Source of the DNA: Clostridia bacterium
GTDB lineage: Bacteria; Bacillota; Clostridia; Oscillospirales; Acutalibacteraceae
Direction: 5' to 3'
Assembly (NCBI GenBank): GCA_017614275.1
Contig: JAGACE010000017.1
Span: 1 to 5,227 of the forward strand
DNA length: 5,227 nt
Shown here: piece after piece, positions 1 through 5,124 of the stretch
Layout: each line of letters starts with the position of its first letter
How positions within the stretch are numbered: position 1 is the stretch's first letter
Position numbers and translations under genes: made by a program
Notes under the pieces: model-generated
Told to the model about the DNA's origin: nothing
The model's input: only the letters and a program-made list of their open reading frames with translations
Database searches by the model: none

Positions 1-566
1 ACCGCGCCGCCGATGTAAGCGGCACGGGCACCGTGGACGGCCGCCATGGCACCATGGGAACGGCGGGAGCCGAATTCCATGACCGCTCTGCCGTCCGCCG
101 CGCGGACGATGCGGTTCGCCTTCGTGGCGATCAGGCTCTGGTGATTGAAGAGCATCAGCAGAGCCGTCTCCACGAACTGGGCCTGGATGATCGGACCGCG
201 CACGTGGACGACCGGCTCGTTCGGGAAGACCGGGGTGCCCTCCGGCACCGCCCACACATCGCACGCGAACTCGAAGTTTCTCAGGTACTCCAGGAAGTCG
301 TCCGCGAAGCCGCGCGTCTTCAGATAGGCCAGATCCTCTTCCGTGAAATGGAGGCCGTTCAGGTAGTCGACCATCTGCTCCAGACCGGCCGCGATGACAT
401 AGCCGCCGTTGTCCGGCACATGGCGGTAGAACAGGTCGAAATGTCCGATGACGTCCCGGAACCCGTTGTGGAAATACCCGCCGCCCATGGTCAGCTCATA
501 GAAGTCGGTGAGCATGGTGAGGTTCAGATCTTTGTCGAAATAGGTGCTCGGTCCACAGCCTGCCAT
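1..566 (-). CDS. pncB: Nicotinate phosphoribosyltransferase (NAPRTase), 5' part only
   Basis: Reading the minus strand from the ATG at 566-564 gives 188 codons open to the left edge, so the C-terminal half is missing. The N-terminal signature NLTMLTDFYELTM (residues 15-27) and the later FNHQSLIATKANRI (140-153), MEFGSRRSHG (163-172) and GARAAYIGG (179-187) are hallmarks of the bacterial NAPRTase family. From family knowledge, the enzyme joins nicotinate to PRPP to make nicotinate mononucleotide in the cytoplasmic Preiss-Handler route of NAD salvage. The catalytic His and most of the PRPP site lie outside the window. The start is set by AAAGGAG at 581-575, 8 nt upstream. The gene has its own consensus promoter and is divergent from the XRE-Chr operon. 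I see no palindrome resembling a NiaR operator in front of it. The identification is firm; the product's completeness cannot be judged. Confidence 0.93.
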   Translation of the reverse strand, partial: MAGCGPSTYFDKDLNLTMLTDFYELTMGGGYFHNGFRDVIGHFDLFYRHVPDNGGYVIAAGLEQMVDYLNGLHFTEEDLAYLKTRGFADDFLEYLRNFEFACDVWAVPEGTPVFPNEPVVHVRGPIIQAQFVETALLMLFNHQSLIATKANRIVRAADGRAVMEFGSRRSHGAMAAVHGARAAYIGGA

Positions 567-599
567 AAAAAACGCTCCTTTGTAAGTTATAGATATTCA

Positions 600-628
600 A
601 TTATAACATTCATAAAAAAGCCCTTCAA
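600..628 (-). promoter_or_regulatory. Promoter of the NAPRTase gene (extended -10)
   Basis: On the minus strand, TTGAAG (628-623) and a perfect TATAAT (605-600) are separated by 17 nt. A TG dinucleotide one base upstream of the -10 box (608-607) makes it an extended -10. Transcription would begin near 593, leaving a leader of roughly 27 nt with the ribosome binding site at 581-575. The -35 hexamer overlaps that of the divergent promoter at 624-652. Confidence 0.82.
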
Positions 629-652
629 CACATAGCGGTTTTTTGTTATAAT
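624..652 (+). promoter_or_regulatory. Promoter of the XRE-Chr-Chr operon (extended -10, weak -35)
   Basis: A perfect TATAAT lies at 647-652. It is preceded by TG at 644-645, giving the extended -10 form TGTTATAAT. The hexamer at the correct 17-nt distance, TTCAAC (624-629), matches the -35 consensus at only three positions, so the extended -10 probably carries the promoter. The expected start is near 659, about 30 nt before the XRE start codon. The element mirrors the divergent NAPRTase promoter and shares its -35 bases, so occupancy by RNA polymerase or by the XRE protein could affect both directions (inference). Confidence 0.75.
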
Positions 653-690
653 CATATTGCTGTTTTAGAAATAAAAAGGAGGCGATCCGC

Positions 691-939
691 ATGAAAGAGC
701 GCGAACTGATGCGCGGAACGAAGAACATCTGCGGCATCCGGATCGAACAGCTGCGGAAACAGAAGGGCATCAAGCAGAAAGATCTGCTGGAGTCCCTCGC
801 CCTGCAGGGGGTGGCGATGAACGCCTCCGTCCTCTCCAAGATCGAGGGGCAGCACCGGACCCTGAACGACTTCGAGCTGCTGGCCATCGCCAACACGCTC
901 GACGTCTCCACCGACTTTTTACTGGGACGGGAGGGCTGA
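691..939 (+). CDS. Small XRE-family helix-turn-helix regulator
   Basis: This 82-residue protein is essentially one DNA-binding domain. The XRE/Cro-type five-helix fold spans about residues 16-78: IRIEQLRKQKGIKQKDLL forms the first two helices, SVLSKIEGQHR (46-56) covers the end of the recognition helix and the conserved SKIEG turn, and LLAIANTLDVSTDFLLG (63-79) is the typical C-terminal helix pair. There is no sensor or oligomerisation domain, so ligand sensing is not visible. The start is fixed by AAGGAGG at 676-682, 8 nt upstream of the ATG. The stop lies 2 nt before the next start codon, so it is the first gene of an operon with the two CHR transporter halves and most likely controls that operon, perhaps also the divergent NAPRTase gene. 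That role is inferred from position. The fold assignment is secure. Confidence 0.88.
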   Translation: MKERELMRGTKNICGIRIEQLRKQKGIKQKDLLESLALQGVAMNASVLSKIEGQHRTLNDFELLAIANTLDVSTDFLLGREG

Positions 940-941
940 GC

Positions 942-1511
942 ATGGAGAAAAACAAGCTGAAACTCGCTCTGGACCTGTACGTCTCGTTCTTCAAGGTCGG
1001 CCTGCTCACCTTCGGCGGCGGCTACGCCATGCTGCCGATGCTGGAACGGGAGTGTCTGGACAAACATGGATGGACGACCCGGCAGGAGATGCTGGACATC
1101 TTCGCCCTGGCCCAGTGCATCCCGGGCATCATCGCCGCCAATGTGGCGGTCTACATCGGGAAAAAGCAGGCCGGCGTCCTCGGCGCGCTCTGCGCCGTGC
1201 TCGGCGTCATCACGCCCAGCATCGTCCTCATCTCCCTCCTGACGGCCCTGCTGCTGAACTTCGCGGATCTCCCCGTGGTCCGGCACGCCCTAGCCGGGAT
1301 CCGGGTGGCGGTCACCGCCCTCATCTTCGCCTCCGTCTACAAGATGGCCAAAGGCGCCCTGAAAGACGTCTGGACCGTCCTGATCACCGTCGTCTCCTTC
1401 CTGCTGGTGGCCCTGTTCGGGACCTCTCCCGTGGCCATCGTTCTGGCGGCGGCCCTCATCGGCTTCCTGTTCTTCGGCGGCCTGAAGAGCCGAAAGGAGG
1501 GTGACGCATGA
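942..1511 (+). CDS. chrA: CHR-family transporter, short-chain (first subunit of a pair)
   Basis: This 189-residue hydrophobic protein is half the length of classical two-domain ChrA (about 400 residues) and fits the short-chain CHR class. Family marks are FFKVGLLTFGGGYAMLP (16-32), the QCIPGIIAANVAVYIG block (58-73) and a long hydrophobic C-terminal half that ends in a basic tail (KSRKEG). The common PGP of the block reads PGI here (61-63). From family knowledge, paired short CHR proteins act together as a membrane exporter of chromate, and sulfate is a related anion; the true substrate here is unknown. Three Lys in the first seven residues suggest a cytoplasmic N-terminus. A GGGAGGG ribosome binding site at 929-935 lies inside the end of the XRE gene, 6 nt from the ATG, and its stop overlaps the partner's start by 4 nt. 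Both points suggest translational coupling. Confidence 0.9.
   Translation: MEKNKLKLALDLYVSFFKVGLLTFGGGYAMLPMLERECLDKHGWTTRQEMLDIFALAQCIPGIIAANVAVYIGKKQAGVLGALCAVLGVITPSIVLISLLTALLLNFADLPVVRHALAGIRVAVTALIFASVYKMAKGALKDVWTVLITVVSFLLVALFGTSPVAIVLAAALIGFLFFGGLKSRKEGDA
1493..1501 (+). promoter_or_regulatory. Ribosome binding site of the second CHR gene, inside the first
   Basis: AAAGGAGGG sits 6 nt upstream of the ATG at 1508 and within the last codons of the first CHR gene. It fixes the start at the ATGA overlap and predicts that both halves are made in similar amounts from one message. Confidence 0.85.
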
Positions 1512-2095
1512 GTACCTTCCTCCTGCTGTGTCTGAACTTTTTCAAGACCGGGCTGTTCGCCGTCGGCGGCGGGCTGGCCACCCTCCCCTTCATCAATGAC
1601 ATGTCCAACGCCCACCCGGACTGGTTTTCAAAGGCGGACATCGCCAACATGGTCGCCATCTCCGAGTCCACGCCCGGGCCCATCGGCATCAACATGGCCA
1701 CGTACATCGGATACCATATGTACGGCATCCCCGGCGCCGTCTGTGTCTCTCTGAGCCTGGTTCTGCCCGCGTTCCTCATCATGCTCGCGCTCACGGGCAT
1801 CCTGCATCAGTACGCGGAGCACCCGGTGGTCAAGAGCATTTTCACCGCGCTCCGGCCGGCCGCCGTCGGACTCGTCGCCGCCGCCGGGTTCTCGGTCCTG
1901 CTCATCGCCCTGTTCCCGGGGTTCGAAGGGAGCACCGTCTTCGACTTCCCGCAACTGAGCGGTCTCTTCTCCTGGAAAGCGCTGGCTTTCTTCGCGGTGG
2001 TGGCCGTCTGTGTCCAGCTGCCGAAGCTGAAGGACCTGCACCCCATCGTGTACATCGCCGCGGCCGCGGTCGTCGGCATCGTCTTTCAGTTCTGA
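1508..2095 (+). CDS. chrA: CHR-family transporter, short-chain (second subunit of a pair)
   Basis: The 195-residue partner of the preceding CHR protein shows the family pattern in a more canonical form: FFKTGLFAVGGGLATLPF (11-28) and SESTPGPIGINMATYIG (52-68), followed by several long hydrophobic stretches up to the last residue. Its N-terminus has no basic residue before Lys13, unlike its Lys-rich partner. This agrees with the opposite membrane orientation known for paired short CHR proteins of Bacillus, though topology here is inferred from charge only. It probably forms a heteromeric anion exporter with the upstream protein. It overlaps the upstream gene by 4 nt and is the last gene of the operon, with the terminator starting 8 nt after its stop. 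Substrate (chromate, sulfate or another oxyanion) cannot be read from the sequence. Confidence 0.92.
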   Translation: MSTFLLLCLNFFKTGLFAVGGGLATLPFINDMSNAHPDWFSKADIANMVAISESTPGPIGINMATYIGYHMYGIPGAVCVSLSLVLPAFLIMLALTGILHQYAEHPVVKSIFTALRPAAVGLVAAAGFSVLLIALFPGFEGSTVFDFPQLSGLFSWKALAFFAVVAVCVQLPKLKDLHPIVYIAAAAVVGIVFQF

Positions 2096-2102
2096 GACAA
2101 AC

Positions 2103-2134
2103 AAAAGACCTCACCAAACGGTGAGGTCTTTTTT
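2103..2134. terminator. Bidirectional intrinsic terminator between Chr operon and binding-protein gene
   Basis: A 13-bp perfect stem (2103-2115 with 2120-2132) closes a 4-nt AAAC loop. On the plus strand it runs into T2129-T2134 and ends the XRE-Chr-Chr message. On the minus strand the stem is followed by TTTTGTTTG, so it can also end the convergent DASS/binding-protein message, whose stop codon is at 2141-2143. Confidence 0.93.
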
Positions 2135-2140
2135 GTGTTT

Positions 2141-2941
2141 TTATTGTTCGGCGACCTGTTCGACGATCAGTTTTTCCAGCGAGTACTGCTTGGCGAGTTT
2201 CTTCATCTGACCGCTGGTGTAGGTCTTGACGAAGTAAGCGTTCATCTGCTGCGCCAGGTCGGACCCTTTGCGGAACGCGAAGCCGATCTTGTTGTTCTTC
2301 AGGCGGAACGCCCGGGCGAGGTCCGGGAACTCGTTGCCCTGCCCGATGGCGGTGGTGGCGAAGACGGAGTTGATGATGGCCGCGTCCGCCGTGCCGTCGG
2401 AGACGGCGGCGAGCGCTTCATCCGTGGAGTCTTTCGCCAGGATGATGAAGCCGTTCTCCTTGGCCAGATCCTCGTGCGTGGACCCGTTGAGGACCGCGAA
2501 CTTCAGCTGGAGGCATTCCTCCGCGGAGGTATATCGCCGGGCGCGATTCGCCTGCATGACGACGATCTGGGAGTTGTTGAGATAGGCTTTGGTGCACTCC
2601 ATGACCGCGCGGCGGTCAGAGGTCAGCGTGAGGGCGGAAGCCACACAGTCGATGGTCTTGTCGTTCAGGAGATGCTCCATCTGATCCCAGTCGATCTCCT
2701 TGAACACCACTTCCACGCCGAGCTGTTTGGCAAAGCCTCTGGCCAGGTCCGCGGACAGACCGCTCCACTCCCCTTCGTCGTTCAGGACGGTCAGGGGCGG
2801 TGCGTCGATGACGCCGACGACCAGTTTGCCCTGGTCTTTGATGTAAGCGGCGTCGGCCGATTCTTTCGGAGCGCAGCCGCTGAGTGCGAGTGTCCCGATC
2901 AGGAGCATCGCGCAGAGCAGGAAGGACAGGATTTTTTTCAT
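2141..2941 (-). CDS. Family-3 (amino-acid type) solute-binding lipoprotein
   Basis: The 266-residue protein begins with a lipoprotein signal: basic MKK, a hydrophobic stretch, and lipobox LSGC with Cys23 as the lipidated residue, so it should be anchored outside the cytoplasmic membrane. The rest matches the bacterial family-3 binding-protein fold (PF00497 type): KLVVGVIDAPP (39-49), GLSADLARGFAKQLG (61-75), and IDCVASALTLTSDRR (97-111), in which Arg110 aligns with the Arg that grips the ligand carboxylate. Later marks are VLNGST (150-155) and GTADAAIINS (183-192). At the place of the usual alpha-amino-binding Asp there is Asn191, so the ligand may not be an ordinary amino acid (inference from manual alignment). 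It lies 13 nt downstream of a DASS-type symporter, and no ABC permease or ATPase is in the window. It may serve a distant ABC transporter or, less conventionally, the adjacent carrier. Confidence 0.9.
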   Translation of the reverse strand: MKKILSFLLCAMLLIGTLALSGCAPKESADAAYIKDQGKLVVGVIDAPPLTVLNDEGEWSGLSADLARGFAKQLGVEVVFKEIDWDQMEHLLNDKTIDCVASALTLTSDRRAVMECTKAYLNNSQIVVMQANRARRYTSAEECLQLKFAVLNGSTHEDLAKENGFIILAKDSTDEALAAVSDGTADAAIINSVFATTAIGQGNEFPDLARAFRLKNNKIGFAFRKGSDLAQQMNAYFVKTYTSGQMKKLAKQYSLEKLIVEQVAEQ

Positions 2942-2948
2942 ATCAGCG

Positions 2949-2956
2949 CCCTCCTT
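2949..2956 (-). promoter_or_regulatory. Ribosome binding site of the binding-protein gene, overlapping the symporter stop codon
   Basis: AAGGAGGG on the minus strand shares two bases with the TAA stop of the upstream symporter gene and stands 7 nt from the ATG at 2941-2939. This tight junction supports one transcript with coupled translation. Confidence 0.83.
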
Positions 2957-4229
2957 AGCCCGGATAGAACGGGTAGAAGATCGGCAGCAGGATCATGCTG
3001 ACCACGAAGCACACCGCGGAGACCGCGAGACCCGGGACCAGGAAGTCCTTGAACCGGACGTTGCCGGGGCCGAGGATCATGGCGTTGGCCGGGATGGCCA
3101 TCGGGGTACAGACTGCGACCGAAGAAGCGATGAACACCGCGATAACAACGGCTCTGGGGTCCGCGCCGATGGTCTCGGCGATGGTCCAGGAGATCGGGCA
3201 GAGCAGCGTGCAGGCTGCAGTGTTGCTCATGACCTGTGTCATGGCCCAGGTGAGCAGCCACATGGCGCCCATGATGACGATCGTGCCGGAGTGACCGGTG
3301 AGAGCAACGACCTTGTTGGCGATGATCTCGCCGGCGCCCGTATTGTTCATCGCCGCGCCCAGAGGAGACATGAAGGCCAGCATGAAGACCGTCAGCAGCT
3401 CGAAGGACTTGAACGCCTCTTTCTCAGTGAGGATCCCGGCGGCCACGATGAGGATGGCGCCGACACAGGCGATGATGTGGATGGGCGGCAGGAAGTCCAC
3501 ATAGTCGGTGAGGACCATGAGGGTGACGGTGGCGATCAGGTCGACCGCCGTGAAGATGGGATGCCACTTCGGGATGTTGCTGTAGTCGTTGCTCGTCTCG
3601 CCCATTTCACCGGCAGGACGGTCTTTGATGAGCTTGTTCCCGAAGAAAAACATGAAGACGGCGACCGCGAGCAGCATCGGGATGCCGATCTTGGCGTACT
3701 CGAAGAAGCCGACATGCATCTGTCCGTTCGAGTAGGTCTCGATGGTGTTCTTGGCGATCAGGTTGCCGGGAGAGCCGATGACCGTGAAGTCTGCGCCCAG
3801 CGTGGCGCCCATGACCAGCGGCAGCAGCAGTTTGACGGGTTTGATGTCCGCGGCTCTGGCGATGCCCATGACGATGGGCAGCAGGACCGCGACGGTCCCG
3901 GAGTTCGACACGAACCCGGACATGATGCCGGCCAGGAGGATGACCACGAGAACGAGGCCTTTCTCGCTCTTGGTCAGCTTCATGACCTTCTGTGACACCT
4001 TGTACGCCAGGCCGGTCTTGAAGAACGCGGCGCCGATGACGCACATGGCGATGATCAGGATGACGTTGGAATTGACCACGTCGGTGAAGATGTCTCCGAC
4101 TTCGATGATGCCGAGGAAGTAAAGGACGACCGGCACGCAGAACGCGACCAGGCCCATCGGCAGGATATCGATGACGAAGAGGATGATCGCCACGACCAGA
4201 ACGATCATGGTGATGGCAGCTTGTGACAT
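2955..4229 (-). CDS. DASS/SLC13-type sodium:carboxylate (or anion) symporter
   Basis: A 424-residue polytopic membrane protein with the two-fold repeated motif pattern of the divalent anion:Na+ symporter family (ion transporter superfamily). The first repeat has GFVSNSGTVAVLLPI (105-119) and GSPGN (152-156). The second has QVMSNTAACTLLCPI (332-346) and TPMAIPANAMI (375-385), then a closing GPGNVRFKDFLVPG. In characterised members the two SNT-like motifs bind substrate carboxylates and the nearby turns bind Na+. Here the first reads SNS rather than SNT. Length is near the family norm (about 420-490). The likely substrate is a dicarboxylate such as succinate, malate or tartrate, or sulfate; the sequence does not decide. 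It is the first gene of an operon with a solute-binding lipoprotein. Translation starts at the ATG at 4229-4227, after the atypical purine run at 4245-4236. Confidence 0.88.
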   Translation of the reverse strand: MSQAAITMIVLVVAIILFVIDILPMGLVAFCVPVVLYFLGIIEVGDIFTDVVNSNVILIIAMCVIGAAFFKTGLAYKVSQKVMKLTKSEKGLVLVVILLAGIMSGFVSNSGTVAVLLPIVMGIARAADIKPVKLLLPLVMGATLGADFTVIGSPGNLIAKNTIETYSNGQMHVGFFEYAKIGIPMLLAVAVFMFFFGNKLIKDRPAGEMGETSNDYSNIPKWHPIFTAVDLIATVTLMVLTDYVDFLPPIHIIACVGAILIVAAGILTEKEAFKSFELLTVFMLAFMSPLGAAMNNTGAGEIIANKVVALTGHSGTIVIMGAMWLLTWAMTQVMSNTAACTLLCPISWTIAETIGADPRAVVIAVFIASSVAVCTPMAIPANAMILGPGNVRFKDFLVPGLAVSAVCFVVSMILLPIFYPFYPG

Positions 4230-4235
4230 CTGTTT

Positions 4236-4245
4236 CCCCCCTTTT
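4236..4245 (-). promoter_or_regulatory. Atypical ribosome binding site of the symporter gene
   Basis: Upstream of the symporter ATG, 6 nt away, the minus strand reads AAAAGGGGGG. This is a purine run in which the A of the usual GGAGG is replaced by G. All other starts in the window have a proper AGGAG or GGAGG core, so translation here may be tuned lower. A six-G run is also prone to length variation. Confidence 0.55.
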
Positions 4246-4267
4246 CAGGATTGCTTGGTACACCTTT

Positions 4268-4296
4268 ACAATAGCATGATTGAAAAACAGAGACAA
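4268..4296 (-). promoter_or_regulatory. Probable promoter of the symporter/binding-protein operon
   Basis: The minus strand carries TTGTCT (4296-4291), a 17-nt spacer and TATTGT (4273-4268). Each hexamer matches consensus at four of six positions, so this is a moderate promoter. Transcription would begin near 4261, about 32 nt before the symporter ATG. Confidence 0.5.
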
Positions 4297-4306
4297 GGAG
4301 AATTCA

Positions 4307-4335
4307 TTGATAAATGGCAAACAATCATTTACAAT
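4307..4335 (+). promoter_or_regulatory. Promoter of the SGNH hydrolase gene
   Basis: TTGATA (4307-4312), a 17-nt spacer and TACAAT (4330-4335) each match consensus at five of six positions. The expected start is near 4342, about 30 nt ahead of the coding region. It is divergent from the symporter promoter, with 10 nt between the two -35 hexamers. Confidence 0.75.
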
Positions 4336-4355
4336 ACTCTGTAAAGAAACAAAAA

Positions 4356-4361
4356 AAGGAG
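4356..4361 (+). promoter_or_regulatory. Ribosome binding site that selects a GTG start
   Basis: AAGGAG is followed by a rather long 12-nt spacer to the GTG at 4374. No closer in-frame start exists, and the GTG opens directly into a well-formed signal peptide (RRNVWRR then a hydrophobic core), which supports it as the real start. Confidence 0.7.
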
Positions 4362-4373
4362 TAAGACAGCAAC

Positions 4374-5087
4374 GTGAGACGAAACGTTTGGCGCCGCATC
4401 GCGGCGGCCCTGCTGACAGTGATACTGGTGTGCAGCCTCTCCGTCCCGGCCTTCGCGGCCACGGAGACCCAGGCCGTGCAGACCCAGGCGGTACAGACCG
4501 CCGCGAGCAAAAAGAAGATCGTCTTCATCGGAGACTCCCGGACCGCGAACCTGCGCCAGGAACAGATGGGCGGCAAGCTCGTCTACGACCTGCTCCAGCA
4601 GGACGGCTCCGTCCTCTGGGACTTCAAGTGGGGCGCGAAATTCATCGACATGACCACCACCCTCGTCCCGCGGCTGGAACTGTCCGGGCTGGACACCATC
4701 GACAGCAAGACGAAGATCGTCCTCTGGATGGGCTACAACGACGCGGTCGGCACCCCCACCGCCTCGGCGGATGAATATGTCAACTACTACAATCTGATGT
4801 CCCTGCTCTGGGAGGCCCGGGGCGCCAAAGTCTATGTCGTGAACGTCGGCCCGGCGGGCAGGCTCCACGGCGGCGCCACGAAAGCGCAGCAGCAGGAGTA
4901 CAAAGACAAGAACAAGAAGATCCGCGCCTTCAACAAGACCCTGAAAAACGGCCTGCGGCCGGAGATCAAATACATCGACATCTACGCGAACCTCATGGAG
5001 ACGGACTACGCCACCTCGGACGGCACGCACTACCGCCCGCTGACCAGCAAAGGCATCTACCGGGATGTCATGAAGGCCGTCAAATAA
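4374..5087 (+). CDS. Secreted SGNH/GDSL-type hydrolase
   Basis: This 237-residue protein starts at GTG. It has a signal peptide with basic MRRNVWRR, a hydrophobic core and a likely cleavage after VPAFA (residue 28). A short Gln/Ala/Val/Thr linker (29-44) and a Lys run lead to the SGNH domain. Block I is IGDSRT (52-57) with Ser55 as probable nucleophile; Gly87 is a candidate for block II; block III is GYND (120-123); block V is DGTH (216-219), giving the Asp216/His219 partners of the triad. The family hydrolyses esters, including acyl or acetyl groups on lipids and polysaccharides; the substrate here cannot be told. At about 190 residues the mature domain is a typical minimal SGNH fold with no cell-wall-binding or anchoring module. 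It stands alone between its own promoter and terminator. Confidence 0.88.
   Translation: MRRNVWRRIAAALLTVILVCSLSVPAFAATETQAVQTQAVQTAASKKKIVFIGDSRTANLRQEQMGGKLVYDLLQQDGSVLWDFKWGAKFIDMTTTLVPRLELSGLDTIDSKTKIVLWMGYNDAVGTPTASADEYVNYYNLMSLLWEARGAKVYVVNVGPAGRLHGGATKAQQQEYKDKNKKIRAFNKTLKNGLRPEIKYIDIYANLMETDYATSDGTHYRPLTSKGIYRDVMKAVK
4467..4496 (+). repeat. 15-nt tandem repeat in the SGNH linker
   Basis: Two adjacent 15-nt units, ACCCAGGCCGTGCAG (4467-4481) and ACCCAGGCGGTACAG (4482-4496), differ at two positions, both third bases of Val codons. They encode TQAVQ twice (residues 32-41) between signal peptide and enzyme domain. This looks like an in-frame duplication that lengthened the linker. Confidence 0.85.
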
Positions 5088-5094
5088 GCAAAAC

Positions 5095-5124
5095 AAAAAG
5101 ACCTCCCGCGGGAGGTCTTTTTTT
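5095..5124. terminator. Bidirectional intrinsic terminator between SGNH hydrolase and amidase genes
   Basis: A 28-nt perfect inverted repeat (5095-5122, centre CCCGCGGG) is flanked on the plus strand by T5118-T5124. The real hairpin would leave about 4 nt unpaired at the tip. On the minus strand it is followed by TTTTTGTTTTG, so it also serves the convergent amidase gene, whose TAA stop (5125-5123) shares bases with the plus-strand T run. Confidence 0.93.

Larger units (their letters stand above)
4265..4336. repeat. Direct repeat TTTACAATA around divergent -10 boxes
   Basis: The 9-mer TTTACAATA occurs at 4265-4273 and 4328-4336, 63 nt apart (about six helical turns). Each copy contains the predicted -10 box of one of the two divergent promoters. 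A 7-bp inverted repeat, ATGATTG (4276-4282) with CAATCAT (4322-4328), lies between and around them. It could be a regulator site or chance in an AT-rich gap. Confidence 0.35.

Noticed and set aside
33..635. Plus-strand reading frame at the left edge
   Set aside because: It lies antisense to a gene with strong NAPRTase motifs and runs through the divergent promoter region into AT-rich sequence. It has no ribosome binding site and no recognisable domain.
611..644. A-tract/T-tract hairpin (AAAAAAGCC with GGTTTTTT) as a terminator or attenuator
   Set aside because: The pairing needs a bulge, is mostly A-T, and lies within the promoter spacers upstream of both predicted start sites, so it would not be transcribed.
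567..690. Possible NiaR (nicotinate-responsive) operator upstream of the NAPRTase gene
   Set aside because: I looked for a TGACA/TGTCA-type palindrome and found none. The only clear symmetry is formed by the two -10 elements themselves.
2135..3001. Long plus-strand reading frame opposite the binding-protein gene
   Set aside because: It has no ribosome binding site, its translation is rich in Arg, Gly, Asp and Val with no family motif, and it begins inside the terminator. The opposite strand holds a clear lipoprotein with lipobox and family motifs. It is a by-product of GC-rich third positions.
3291..3995. Asp/His/Gly-rich plus-strand reading frame within the symporter gene
   Set aside because: The low-complexity acidic translation is the antisense image of a membrane protein's codons. 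There is no start signal and no domain.
4329..5096. Minus-strand reading frame covering the SGNH gene
   Set aside because: It is antisense to a gene with a complete SGNH motif set, signal peptide, promoter and terminator. The frame itself lacks a start signal.
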